NCBI GenBank assembly: GCA_947632305.1
Contig: CANROS010000003.1
Coordinates: 1-48,793, forward strand
DNA: 48,793 nucleotides
Direction of reading: 5' to 3'
Source: an uncultured Paenalcaligenes sp.
GTDB taxonomy: Bacteria > Pseudomonadota > Gammaproteobacteria > Burkholderiales > Burkholderiaceae_B
Shown here: in pieces, positions 36,000 to 47,170 of the stretch
How positions within the stretch are numbered: position 1 is the stretch's first letter
Layout of the letters: each line of letters begins with the position of its first letter
Notes under the pieces: model-generated
What the model was told of the DNA's origin: nothing
Seen by the model: the letters and a program-made list of their open reading frames with translations, nothing else
Database searches by the model: none
Position numbers and translations under genes: made by a program

Positions 36000-37430
36000 T
36001 TACTGCTCAGCTAGCCATTTCACCACAGCATCATTAAATGGGCGCACCGCTGCAGTGCCTTCGCCATTGACCAAGCTCACCATAATATAACGTTTGCCAC
36101 TCTGCCCCAGCACATACCCAGCCAAGGCACGAGAGTCACGTAACGTCCCCGTTTTCAAATGAGCACGGCCTTGAATACCCTCGTCGCGCCAACGACGACG
36201 AACCGTCCCATCGACTCCAGAAATGGCCAAAGAAGAAATAAACTCAGGCATATAATTGGACTGCCAAATCACGTCCAACATTTGCGCCATACCATTCGCC
36301 GTCACACGCGCTTCACGAGCCAAACCTGAGCCATTAGCAATACGCCATCCCCCTGTATTAATACCCTGTGAACGCAAGGTTTGAATCACGGCATTTTCAC
36401 TACCGGCCACCGTGACACCATCACCTTGAAGTTGGTTACCTAGGGTTAAAAGCAACAAAGTAGCCATCACATTATTACTTTGTTTGTTAATCACGCGTAT
36501 TTGATCCGCCAAAGAGCGGGAGTCATGCCAAACCAATGCCTGAGCGTTACGGGGTACGGCACCAGCACTAATATCGTGTGCCAAGGTCCCACCCAGCTCT
36601 TTCCAAATCATTTTAAAAATGCCATTGAAAAAAGCTTGTTGGCCCATAGTTAGCCTATACACACTGAACTCACCACACGAACCTGCTGCTGTGCCTGAGG
36701 CCTGAATCGTGACTCCGCCAGGGGCACTTTGAATTCGTGTGCCCACCACGGGTGAGCCAGGGCAACGTTGATCACTCCATTGCACTTGATTCTCTAGGCG
36801 TACTCCAGGGATGGGAGGATCTACAAAAGCCAGCCACTTTTTATTTTTAGCATCAGGCTGAAACACGAGACGTGATGCGCCAAAGCCCACCATCATGGCA
36901 TCAGGACTTGCATTATAAGGACGGTCACCAGCACCATCAAACGCATACGTGTCTACGGCAACCTGTCCAAATATTTCTCTATCGATCACCACTTGACTCA
37001 AGTTTTTAATACCACGCATACGTACATCACGCAGTAAATTCCAGAGATCTGGCACAGAAAACATCGGGTCCCCAGAGGCCTTTATATACAATGGCCCTTG
37101 CAAGGTACCCTGATCATCCACTTTTGCATTGGCTTGGGTATAAACAGTGGTGCGCCACACGTGTTCGGGGCCCAAGGCCGATAAACCGGCCCAGGTTGTC
37201 ACCATCTTCATGACTGAGGCAGGGTTACGAGGTGCGGTCGAGTTAAATTGCACTAACATCGGCCCATCTACCTCTTTGATCACCAATGATAATGACTGAT
37301 CCGATAGACGTGTATTTTTCCATACCTGCTGTAACTCTGAAGGTAGTTGTTGCGCCCACAGCTGAGCGCTCATCAGCCCTAAACCAGCTACCACTACCGC
37401 GCGCTTCAAAGCCGTAACGACTTGATGCAT
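36000..37430 (-). CDS. dacB: D-alanyl-D-alanine carboxypeptidase/endopeptidase (PBP4 type)
   Basis: DacB trims stem peptides and cleaves cross-links in the periplasm. I start at ATG 37430 (GAGGGAGC upstream), giving 476 residues with a signal peptide ending near QLWAQQ; the track's extra 15 codons have no signal features. Active-site motifs: SVMK (72-75), SNN in KQSNNVMATL, and KTG in HLKTGTL. The long insertion between SxxK and SxN matches the PBP4 class. Confidence 0.94.
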   Translation of the reverse strand: MHQVVTALKRAVVVAGLGLMSAQLWAQQLPSELQQVWKNTRLSDQSLSLVIKEVDGPMLVQFNSTAPRNPASVMKMVTTWAGLSALGPEHVWRTTVYTQANAKVDDQGTLQGPLYIKASGDPMFSVPDLWNLLRDVRMRGIKNLSQVVIDREIFGQVAVDTYAFDGAGDRPYNASPDAMMVGFGASRLVFQPDAKNKKWLAFVDPPIPGVRLENQVQWSDQRCPGSPVVGTRIQSAPGGVTIQASGTAAGSCGEFSVYRLTMGQQAFFNGIFKMIWKELGGTLAHDISAGAVPRNAQALVWHDSRSLADQIRVINKQSNNVMATLLLLTLGNQLQGDGVTVAGSENAVIQTLRSQGINTGGWRIANGSGLAREARVTANGMAQMLDVIWQSNYMPEFISSLAISGVDGTVRRRWRDEGIQGRAHLKTGTLRDSRALAGYVLGQSGKRYIMVSLVNGEGTAAVRPFNDAVVKWLAEQ

Positions 37431-37669
37431 GCTCCCTCTCCTCTGGTCAATACAAATAAAAACACATTCTAGCACCGCTCTTTCTTTTGCGTAGAAACGA
37501 TACGAAAAGCCCGTAGGATCACAACCGCTTTCTACATCTCCTTCCTAGAAGCGAACCAGACGTGTGACAAAACCAATGAAGCCGCAGCTCCTTATAAAGC
37601 TAGTGTGCAAAAGCGTAGAGTTGCTTAAAATAGATTTCTGCCCGCTTAATTTTTAGGCTTTATTTTTTT

Positions 37670-39864
<2,195 letters not shown>

Positions 39865-39929
39865 GCATTACAATACCCCATTTATTACAATTCCCTGAAT
39901 AACTTTTCCCCCTTAAGTGGAGCAAACCT

Positions 39930-40271
39930 ATGTCCTTAACCCAAGTTCTTACCTTGATCCCAGCCCAAGCTGCTGATGCCCCTAGCGCACTTACCAGCAT
40001 GCTGCCCATCATTTTGATGTTTGTGATTTTGTACTTCTTGATGATTCGTCCTCAAATGAAGCGTCAAAAAGAACATCGCAACTTGGTTGCTAACTTAAGC
40101 AAAGGTGACGAGGTCATCACAGGCGGCGGCATTGCCGGTACCGTGACAAAACTCAATGACAATTTCATCACTATTACTGTAGCCGATATTGCTGAAAAAC
40201 CAGTTGAAATCATTGTGCAACGCCAAGCCGTTAGCTCCGTACTGCCTAAAGGCACCATCAAATCACTGTAA
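39930..40271 (+). CDS. yajC: Preprotein translocase subunit YajC
   Basis: YajC is a small membrane partner of SecDF. The 113-residue product has a single transmembrane segment (about 26-46, LPIILMFVILYFLMIRPQMKR) and the soluble YajC domain with GDEVITGGGIAGTV. GGAG eight bases upstream of ATG. Confidence 0.96.
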   Translation: MSLTQVLTLIPAQAADAPSALTSMLPIILMFVILYFLMIRPQMKRQKEHRNLVANLSKGDEVITGGGIAGTVTKLNDNFITITVADIAEKPVEIIVQRQAVSSVLPKGTIKSL

Positions 40272-40287
40272 TTGGTACGTTCGCGCC

Positions 40288-40315
40288 CCCTAGCTATTCA
40301 TTGCAATAGCTAGGG
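40288..40315 (+). promoter_or_regulatory. Strong hairpin in the yajC-secD spacer
   Basis: CCCTAGCTATT and AATAGCTAGGG form a perfect 11-bp stem with loop CATTGC, 25 bases before the secD ATG. No U-run follows on either strand, so it is not an intrinsic terminator; a processing or stability element is possible. Confidence 0.6.
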
Positions 40316-40340
40316 TAAATGTGCCGTTGCCGCTAAAACT

Positions 40341-42218
40341 ATGAACCGTTATCCCATTTGGAAATACCTCACCGTCTTGGTGGCGCTCGTCATTGGCGTG
40401 CTCTACACCATCCCCAACCTTTTTGGTGAGTCCCCTGCCGTACAAGTTGCCAGCGCCAAGTCCGTTGTTAGAGTCGATGTCTCGACCCTCAACCAAGTTG
40501 AAGACATTTTACGTCGTCATCAAATTACTATGGATGGCGCTTATTTTGAACAAAATGGACCAGCAGGCACTGTACGTATTCGTTTTGACTCTACAGACAC
40601 CCAACTAAAAGCCAAAGACATTTTAGAAAAAGAGTTAATCAGCAACCCCAACGACCCAGATTACACCGTTGCTCTGAACCTGATGTCTGCCACGCCACAC
40701 TGGCTTAGCTCCATCGGTGCCAAACCCATGCACCTAGGCTTGGACTTGCGCGGTGGTGTCCATTTTTTACTTGAAGTCGATATGCAAGGCGCCTTAACAG
40801 GTCGCTACGACTCACTGTCTTCTGAAATTCGCACTGTTTTGCGTGAAGCCGATATCCGCGCTCAAAGCATTGAACGTCAAGGTCTATCCATTGTCATGAC
40901 CTTTGACTCGGACAGTGCTCGCTCTGAGGCCCAAACACGGTTACGCCGACAAATTTCTGACTTAGAGTTCAGCGCTTCACCGGCTAACAACGAGCTTCAA
41001 GCCGTTTTATCTGAAACCTCAATTCAGCAAACCCAAGCCAACGCGCTACGCCAAAACATCACCACGCTACATAATCGCATTAACGAGCTAGGTGTGGCCG
41101 AACCCATTATTCAGCAACAAGGCGCTGACCGTATTGTGGTACAGCTCCCTGGTGTACAAGACGTAGCCAAAGCCAAAGAAATTTTAGGGCGTACCGCCAC
41201 TTTGGAAATTCGTCTAGTGGACGACTCCCCCACTGCTATGGCGGCTTTGGCAACAGGCACAGTGCCTTTTGGCCTAGAGCGTTATAAAGACCGTGATGGT
41301 CACGAACTGTTATTACGTCGCCAAGTCATCCTCACCGGCGAAAACCTCCAAGACGCGCAGCCTGGGCGTGACTCACAAACCCAGCAGCCTACGGTTAATT
41401 TAACCTTAGACAGCAAAGGCTCACGTATTTTCCGTGATGTGACTCGTAACAACATCAACAAACGCATGGCCATTGTGCTCTTTGAAAAAGGCCAAGGCGA
41501 GATCGTTACGGCTCCGGTGATCCGCTCGGAAATCCCTGGTGGCCAAGTACAAATTTCAGGCAACATGGGCGTCCAAGAAGCCGCTGATGTCGCTTTGTTA
41601 CTGCGCGCAGGCTCACTAGCAGCGCCCATGACCATTATCGAAGAGCGCACTATTGGCCCAAGCTTAGGGGCAGAAAACATCAAACAAGGCTTTGACTCCA
41701 CCTTGTATGGCTTTCTCGCCATTGCCATTTTCATTGTGGTGTACTACCACCTGTTTGGTGTCTTTTCCACTTTAGGCCTGACCTTTAACATTGTGCTTTT
41801 GTTGGCTATTTTATCTATGCTGCAAGCCACCCTGACCTTACCGGGTATTGCCGCATTAGCCTTAACACTAGGTATGGCTATTGACGCCAACGTTCTGATT
41901 AATGAACGTATTCGCGAAGAACTACGCAATGGCCTCAGCCCCCAACAAGCCATTCACGTCGGTTTTGAACGCGCTTGGGCAACTATTTTTGACTCCAATA
42001 TCACCAGTTTGATCGTAGGGATTGTCTTGTTATCGTTCGCTTCAGGCCCAGTACGTGGCTTTGCTGTGGTGCACACCCTGGGTATTCTCACCTCCATGTT
42101 CACTTCCGTTGTCGGTGTACGTGCCATGGTTAACCTTTGGTATGGTGGCCGTCGTCGTCTCCAGTCTATTGCCATCGGTCAGGTGTGGAAACCTACTGAT
42201 TCTAACAAGGCAGACTAA
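40341..42218 (+). CDS. secD: Protein translocase subunit SecD
   Basis: SecD with SecF uses the proton gradient to pull exported proteins through SecYEG. The 625-residue product has one N-terminal transmembrane helix (about 9-27), a large periplasmic region, and five helices in the C-terminal third. DLRGGVHFLLEVD and the C-terminal ALTLGMAIDANVLINERIREEL are diagnostic. Its stop is two bases from secF. Confidence 0.98.
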   Translation: MNRYPIWKYLTVLVALVIGVLYTIPNLFGESPAVQVASAKSVVRVDVSTLNQVEDILRRHQITMDGAYFEQNGPAGTVRIRFDSTDTQLKAKDILEKELISNPNDPDYTVALNLMSATPHWLSSIGAKPMHLGLDLRGGVHFLLEVDMQGALTGRYDSLSSEIRTVLREADIRAQSIERQGLSIVMTFDSDSARSEAQTRLRRQISDLEFSASPANNELQAVLSETSIQQTQANALRQNITTLHNRINELGVAEPIIQQQGADRIVVQLPGVQDVAKAKEILGRTATLEIRLVDDSPTAMAALATGTVPFGLERYKDRDGHELLLRRQVILTGENLQDAQPGRDSQTQQPTVNLTLDSKGSRIFRDVTRNNINKRMAIVLFEKGQGEIVTAPVIRSEIPGGQVQISGNMGVQEAADVALLLRAGSLAAPMTIIEERTIGPSLGAENIKQGFDSTLYGFLAIAIFIVVYYHLFGVFSTLGLTFNIVLLLAILSMLQATLTLPGIAALALTLGMAIDANVLINERIREELRNGLSPQQAIHVGFERAWATIFDSNITSLIVGIVLLSFASGPVRGFAVVHTLGILTSMFTSVVGVRAMVNLWYGGRRRLQSIAIGQVWKPTDSNKAD

Positions 42219-42220
42219 TC

Positions 42221-43165
42221 ATGGAATTATTTCGTATCTCGCGCGTAATCCCCTTTATGCGCCACGTCAAGGCGCTGAACGTACTTAGCTTTGCTGCCTT
42301 TATTGCCGCCGTATTTTTTATTGTGATGCGTGGCTTTAATCTATCCATCGAGTTCACTGGTGGCACGGTGATGGAAGTCCACTATGAGCAATCTGCTCCT
42401 ATAGAGGACATTCGTCATACCTTAACAGAGCTGGACTATAACGACTTTCAAGTCCAAAGCTTTGGTACCTCACAAGACGTACTCATCCGCTTACCGGCCA
42501 CGGACACTAACGACACCACCGCACAAAGCGCTTCAGTCGTTGCTGCCCTGCAAGCTCAACACAGTGACGCAGAACTGCGTCGTGTCGAGTTCGTTGGGCC
42601 CCAAGTAGGCCAAGAGCTAGTTCACAATGGCTTGCTCGCTTTGCTATTTGTAGTGATCGGCATCATGGTCTATTTGGCTTTCCGTTTCGAATGGAAGCTC
42701 GCCATTGCATGTGCTATCGCTAACTTACATGACGTGGTGATCATCTTAGGCTTTTTTGCTTTATTTCAGTGGGAGTTCTCACTACCGGTCTTAGCGGGTG
42801 TACTAGCGGTTTTAGGTTACTCCGTGAACGAGTCCGTAGTTGTCATGGATCGTATCCGTGAAAACTTCCGCAAACAACGACGTATGGAAGTACCTGAAAT
42901 TATCAACCTGTCTATTACACAGAATATTTCTCGTACCATTATTACGCACGGCTCTACCCAACTCATGGTGTTGTCCATGTTGTTCTTTGGTGGCCCCACT
43001 CTGCACTACTTCGCTTTGGCTTTGACTATTGGGATTTGGTTTGGGATTTACTCTTCTGTGTTTGTGGCCTCAGGCATTTCTTTAGCTCTGGGTTTAAAAC
43101 GCGAAGACCTGATTCCTAAAAAGATCAATAAAGACGAAGAGCCCACGGCAGAAGGGCTAGACTAA
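42221..43165 (+). CDS. secF: Protein translocase subunit SecF
   Basis: SecF pairs with SecD. The 314-residue product has an N-terminal helix, the periplasmic FTGGTVMEV motif, and five C-terminal helices with GYSVNESVVVMDRIREN and TRTIITHGSTQL-like sequence (TIITHGSTQL). Ends in an acidic tail. Followed by a strong terminator. Confidence 0.98.
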   Translation: MELFRISRVIPFMRHVKALNVLSFAAFIAAVFFIVMRGFNLSIEFTGGTVMEVHYEQSAPIEDIRHTLTELDYNDFQVQSFGTSQDVLIRLPATDTNDTTAQSASVVAALQAQHSDAELRRVEFVGPQVGQELVHNGLLALLFVVIGIMVYLAFRFEWKLAIACAIANLHDVVIILGFFALFQWEFSLPVLAGVLAVLGYSVNESVVVMDRIRENFRKQRRMEVPEIINLSITQNISRTIITHGSTQLMVLSMLFFGGPTLHYFALALTIGIWFGIYSSVFVASGISLALGLKREDLIPKKINKDEEPTAEGLD

Positions 43166-43183
43166 TCTCTATTTAGCCCCACT

Positions 43184-43223
43184 CACAAGGCTGCTCAACC
43201 AAGCAGCCTTGTGTGCTTTTTAT
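43184..43223 (+). terminator. Intrinsic terminator after secF
   Basis: CACAAGGCTGCT and AGCAGCCTTGTG form a perfect 12-bp stem with a 6-base loop, followed by TGCTTTTTAT. It closes the queA-tgt-yajC-secDF unit. Confidence 0.94.
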
Positions 43224-43263
43224 ACCGCACCCTTTTAATTAACCGCTCGTCATCAACAGAGCT

Positions 43264-43276
43264 AGTTATAATAACT
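43264..43276 (+). promoter_or_regulatory. Dyad and TATAAT box upstream of miaB
   Basis: AGTTAT-A-ATAACT is a perfect 6-1-6 inverted repeat with a consensus TATAAT (43267-43272) at its centre, 57 bases before the miaB ATG. The region 17 bases further up lacks a good -35, so this is a tentative promoter for the miaB operon. Confidence 0.45.
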
Positions 43277-43328
43277 GGTTTAACTTTACTTACGCCCACG
43301 GGGTCTACACCCGCAACGGCTTCAAATT

Positions 43329-44729
43329 ATGCAAAAAGATATTTCTTCCTCTAGCTCCACTGCAGAATCCAGCCCCAGCACGACTCGTAAACTCTTCATT
43401 CGCACCTTTGGTTGCCAAATGAATGAATACGACTCCGAAAAAATGGCGGATGTGCTCAATCAATACGGCCCCGTAGAAATGACAACAAATCCGGATGAGG
43501 CCGATATTATTCTGTTTAATACCTGCTCAGTCCGAGAAAAAGCCCAAGAAAAAGTTTTCTCTGACTTAGGCCGAGTGCGTCACCTCAAACAACAAAATCC
43601 CAACCTTATTATTGGCGTGGGCGGCTGTGTGGCAAGCCAAGAGGGTAAAACTATTATCGAACGAGCCCCTTATGTAGATGTGGTGTTTGGCCCTCAAACG
43701 CTACACCGTTTGCCTGAGCTGATCGTAGAGCGCAAAAAACGCGGCCGCGCCCAAGTCGATATTAGTTTTCCTGAAATTGAAAAATTCGATAACTTACCAC
43801 CAGCTCGTATTGATGGTCCTAGCGCCTTTGTCTCCATTATGGAAGGCTGCAGCAAATACTGTAGCTTCTGTGTGGTGCCTTACACCCGTGGTGCTGAAAT
43901 TTCCCGCCCCTTCGAAGACGTACTCATCGAAGTGGCTGACCTCGCAGATCAAGGCGTCAAAGAAATCACCTTGCTAGGGCAAAACGTGAATGCTTACCGC
44001 GGCTCCATGCCTGAAGGCAATGAGATCGCTGACTTTGCCATGTTGCTTGAGTACGTACATGAAATTCCTGGCATTGAACGCATTCGCTACACCACTTCGC
44101 ACCCTAAAGAAATGACCTCACGTTTAATTGAGGCTCATGGTAAATTATCTAAGCTTGTACCCTTTTTACACCTACCAGTACAAGCGGGTAGTGACCGTAC
44201 CCTCAGCGCCATGAAACGGGGCTATACCTCGTTAGAATTCAAATCCATTGCACGCCGCTTACGTGCTGCGCGCCCTGGTTTAACGCTGTCTTCCGACTTT
44301 ATTGTGGGCTTTCCTGGCGAAACCGAAGCAGACTTTGAAAAAACCATGCAGCTCATTCGTGATGTGGGCTTTGATACTTCATTCTCTTTTGTGTATTCCC
44401 GTCGTCCCGGCACTCCGGCTGCAGACTTAGCCGACGACGTCAGCAAAGAAGAAAAATTTGACCGTTTACATCGTCTCCAAGCCCTGATTAACGAACAAGC
44501 TAATGCCATCGCTCAAAACATGATAGGCACCGAACAAGTGGTCCTAGTGGAACGCCTCTCTCGCCGAGACGATGCTGAAATCATGGGCCGCACTGAAAAT
44601 AACCGCATTGTTAACTTCCCCGGCCAATCTCGTTTAATTGGTCAACTTGTTAAAGTTCGTATTACTGAAGCCCTAACCAACACATTACGGGGTGAAATCA
44701 TCACCACCGACACTGTAAGCGGAGCCTAA
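43329..44729 (+). CDS. miaB: tRNA-2-methylthio-N6-dimethylallyladenosine synthase MiaB
   Basis: MiaB is a radical-SAM methylthiotransferase for A37. The N-terminal cluster ligands are Cys29, Cys66 and Cys100; the radical-SAM CxxxCxxC is CSKYCSFC (174-181). The C-terminal TRAM domain is visible. The 466-residue length includes a short Ser-rich N-terminal tail of about 18 residues. Stop TAA shares one base with phoH. Confidence 0.98.
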   Translation: MQKDISSSSSTAESSPSTTRKLFIRTFGCQMNEYDSEKMADVLNQYGPVEMTTNPDEADIILFNTCSVREKAQEKVFSDLGRVRHLKQQNPNLIIGVGGCVASQEGKTIIERAPYVDVVFGPQTLHRLPELIVERKKRGRAQVDISFPEIEKFDNLPPARIDGPSAFVSIMEGCSKYCSFCVVPYTRGAEISRPFEDVLIEVADLADQGVKEITLLGQNVNAYRGSMPEGNEIADFAMLLEYVHEIPGIERIRYTTSHPKEMTSRLIEAHGKLSKLVPFLHLPVQAGSDRTLSAMKRGYTSLEFKSIARRLRAARPGLTLSSDFIVGFPGETEADFEKTMQLIRDVGFDTSFSFVYSRRPGTPAADLADDVSKEEKFDRLHRLQALINEQANAIAQNMIGTEQVVLVERLSRRDDAEIMGRTENNRIVNFPGQSRLIGQLVKVRITEALTNTLRGEIITTDTVSGA

Positions 44730-45724
44730 TGTCCAATCAGAAGCACACCGTACACCTCGAAGGGGACAACACCCATTTGGCCAACTTTTGTGGCCCCTTG
44801 GATGAAAACCTACGCCAAATTGCCGTGGCCTACGAAGTGCAACTTCGTCGACGCGGCGAACATATCGTTATTGAAGGCCCACAGGCTGGGCTTGCCGCCG
44901 ATGCAGTACGTTGGTTTCATGATCGGTCTGTGCACAAAGCCCTAAGCCTAGACGATATCCAGCTAGGCTTAGTCGAACTGCGCGCCCAAACCACAGTGGT
45001 TCCCACAGATCCTATACAGGATTTTAGCGAAGAGTATGTACCGGTAGCTCCCGTGCTGAACGAAGGCGAACTAAGCCTACGCACCCGTAGACGCGATTTA
45101 CGCCCTCGTACACCACGTCAACGCGACTATTTAGCTCAGATTCTGAACCATGACATCACTTTTGGTATAGGCCCAGCGGGTACCGGCAAAACCTTTTTAG
45201 CCGTCGCCTGCGCCATTGACGCCTTAGAACGTGAGGCAGTGGAACGTATTGTGCTCACTAGGCCCGCAGTAGAGGCTGGCGAGCACTTAGGCTTTTTACC
45301 GGGTGATCTCAATCAAAAAGTCGACCCCTATCTGCGGCCTTTGTACGATGCACTTTATGATTTAATGGGCTTTGAAAAAGTACAACGCTTGTTTGAAAAG
45401 CAAATTATCGAGGTAGCACCTTTAGCTTATATGCGTGGGCGTACCTTAAATCACTCATTTATTATTTTAGATGAAGCTCAAAACACCACGCCTGCCCAGA
45501 TGAAAATGTTTTTAACCCGCACGGGTTTTGGGAGCAAAGCCGTCATTACGGGCGACCCCTCACAAATTGATCTACCCAAAGGCCAATCCAGTGGTTTAAT
45601 GCACGCCGTCTCTATTTTAAAAGGCGTAAAAGGCATAGCCCTCAGTCAGCTCACTAGCAAAGACGTAGTGCGTCACCCCCTAGTGGGCCACATTGTAGAT
45701 GCCTACGAGGCACACGAACAATAA
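44729..45724 (+). CDS. ybeZ: PhoH family ATPase (YbeZ)
   Basis: PhoH-like P-loop ATPase, partner of the endoribonuclease/maturation factor YbeY. KH-like N-terminal region, then Walker A GPAGTGKT (148-155), RPAVEAGEHLGFLPG, and Walker B FIILDEAQNTTP. The 331-residue length is normal. One-base overlap with miaB, five bases from ybeY. Confidence 0.95.
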   Translation: MSNQKHTVHLEGDNTHLANFCGPLDENLRQIAVAYEVQLRRRGEHIVIEGPQAGLAADAVRWFHDRSVHKALSLDDIQLGLVELRAQTTVVPTDPIQDFSEEYVPVAPVLNEGELSLRTRRRDLRPRTPRQRDYLAQILNHDITFGIGPAGTGKTFLAVACAIDALEREAVERIVLTRPAVEAGEHLGFLPGDLNQKVDPYLRPLYDALYDLMGFEKVQRLFEKQIIEVAPLAYMRGRTLNHSFIILDEAQNTTPAQMKMFLTRTGFGSKAVITGDPSQIDLPKGQSSGLMHAVSILKGVKGIALSQLTSKDVVRHPLVGHIVDAYEAHEQ

Positions 45725-45729
45725 GCACC

Positions 45730-46212
45730 ATGATTCCTCTAGAACTCGACCTTCAATTCCCCCTAACACACCCAGACTTAGATGCCAGCTTGGTTGAACT
45801 CTGGGTGCAGCAGGCACTAACTGCAGCCGTCACTGTCTATGAAGACGCTGACTTACTGCCCCCGTATACCCAAGCGATGTTCACCATTCGTTTTTGCGAT
45901 GCTGACGAAGCCCAGGCCCTGAACTTGCAATTCCGCGACAAAGACTACGCCACTAATGTGCTCACCTTTGAATATGGCATCGATGAGACCGGCACAGTCA
46001 GCAGCGATATCATTATTTGCGTTCCGGTCTTAATCGCTGAAGCCGAAGAGCAGCAAAAACCTTTTTTGCATCATGCTGCGCATTTATGCGTACATGGCGT
46101 TTTACACGCCCTAGGCTATGACCACCTCGAAGAGGACGATGCCGAAGAAATGGAAAGCCTAGAAATAGACATCCTGCATCAATTAACTATAGCTAACCCT
46201 TATTCTCACTAA
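45730..46212 (+). CDS. ybeY: Endoribonuclease / rRNA maturation factor YbeY
   Basis: YbeY is a zinc enzyme needed for 16S rRNA 3' processing and ribosome quality control. The diagnostic HGVLHALGYDH (HxxxHxxxxxH) is intact near the C-terminus, with NVLTFEYG in the middle. The 160-residue product is normal length. Confidence 0.97.
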   Translation: MIPLELDLQFPLTHPDLDASLVELWVQQALTAAVTVYEDADLLPPYTQAMFTIRFCDADEAQALNLQFRDKDYATNVLTFEYGIDETGTVSSDIIICVPVLIAEAEEQQKPFLHHAAHLCVHGVLHALGYDHLEEDDAEEMESLEIDILHQLTIANPYSH

Positions 46213-46216
46213 ATAG

Positions 46217-46247
46217 GCATAACAAAACTTAGACTTTTAAGTTATGC
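46217..46247 (+). promoter_or_regulatory. Inverted repeat between ybeY and corC
   Basis: GCATAAC and GTTATGC are perfectly complementary across 17 bases, with a competing AACTTA/TAAGTT pairing inside. No U-run follows; it lies 30 bases before corC. Confidence 0.35.
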
Positions 46248-46277
46248 TAAAACATTATTAATTCCGTCCTGTAGGGC

Positions 46278-47162
46278 ATGTCAGAAAATACAACCCCCGA
46301 CCCCGAACCGCGTAGTAAAAAACGCTTATCTGCTTTAACTCGTTTTTTTCAACGTCGCGCTGAACCAACTGATCGTGAAGACATCAAGGCTATCCTTGAA
46401 GCCGCCCTCGAGCGCCAAGTCATCAATCACGATTCCTACACCATGATTGTGGGTGCACTGGACCTAACCAGTAAAACGGTTGCCGATATTATGGTGCCGC
46501 GCTCCAAAATCGACTTATTGGATATCTGCAAACCCGTCTCCGAACTACTCCCTCTTATCGTAGAAACCGGACGCTCTCGTTTCCCCGTTTACGAAGACGA
46601 TCGTGACAATATCGTGGGTATTCTCCTCGCTAAAGACTTACTGCTATCTATTGCTAATCCCAATATTGATTTGCGTCCTTTAGTACGCCCCGCCGTCTTT
46701 GTGCCTGAAACCAAAAAACTCAATGTCCTGCTGCACGAATTCCGTAGCAGTCGCAACCATCTCGCTATTGTGATTGACGAGCATGGTGGCACCGCAGGCT
46801 TGATCACTATGGAAGACGTACTTGAGGAAATCGTGGGTGACATCGAAGACGAATACGACGAGGATACTGCCCAAACCATCTTCCAAGCCGGCAACAATAG
46901 TTGGCGCGTCATGGCTCTGACCGAAATTGATGACTTCAATGCGGCCTTTGATACGCAACTTCCCAATGATGAATACGACACCATTGGTGGCTGGCTAGCA
47001 GCTGAAATGGGGCATATTCCTAAGCGTGGCGACACCACTACCATCCAAGGCATCCATATCACAGTGGTGCGTGCTGACGCTAAACGCGCCCTTTGGTTAC
47101 ATGTACAACGCGATAGTGTCGCTTCCCCCTCTCTCGCTTCAATAGCAGACGACTCCAACTAA
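46278..47162 (+). CDS. corC: CorC/HlyC-family CBS-domain protein
   Basis: A cytosolic 294-residue protein with two CBS motifs (about 65-190; IMVPRSKIDLLD and EHGGTAGLITMEDVLEEIVGDI) and a C-terminal CorC-HlyC transporter-associated domain (about 205-285). In enterobacteria CorC is implicated in Mg/Co efflux; some homologues act elsewhere. Gene order ybeZ-ybeY-corC-lnt is conserved. Unlike longer relatives it has no DUF21 membrane domain. Eight bases separate it from lnt. Confidence 0.93.
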   Translation: MSENTTPDPEPRSKKRLSALTRFFQRRAEPTDREDIKAILEAALERQVINHDSYTMIVGALDLTSKTVADIMVPRSKIDLLDICKPVSELLPLIVETGRSRFPVYEDDRDNIVGILLAKDLLLSIANPNIDLRPLVRPAVFVPETKKLNVLLHEFRSSRNHLAIVIDEHGGTAGLITMEDVLEEIVGDIEDEYDEDTAQTIFQAGNNSWRVMALTEIDDFNAAFDTQLPNDEYDTIGGWLAAEMGHIPKRGDTTTIQGIHITVVRADAKRALWLHVQRDSVASPSLASIADDSN

Positions 47163-47170
47163 AACCCGCA

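Noticed and set aside
41300-41734. 144-aa minus-strand ORF opposite secD
   Set aside because: Antisense shadow; no start signal or family match.
46217-46247. Inverted repeat after ybeY as a terminator
   Set aside because: No U-tract follows, and ybeY-corC-lnt is a conserved operon; kept only as a low-confidence dyad.
46589-47158. 189-aa minus-strand ORF opposite corC
   Set aside because: Ser/Thr/Ile-rich low-complexity antisense shadow of corC with no recognisable domain.
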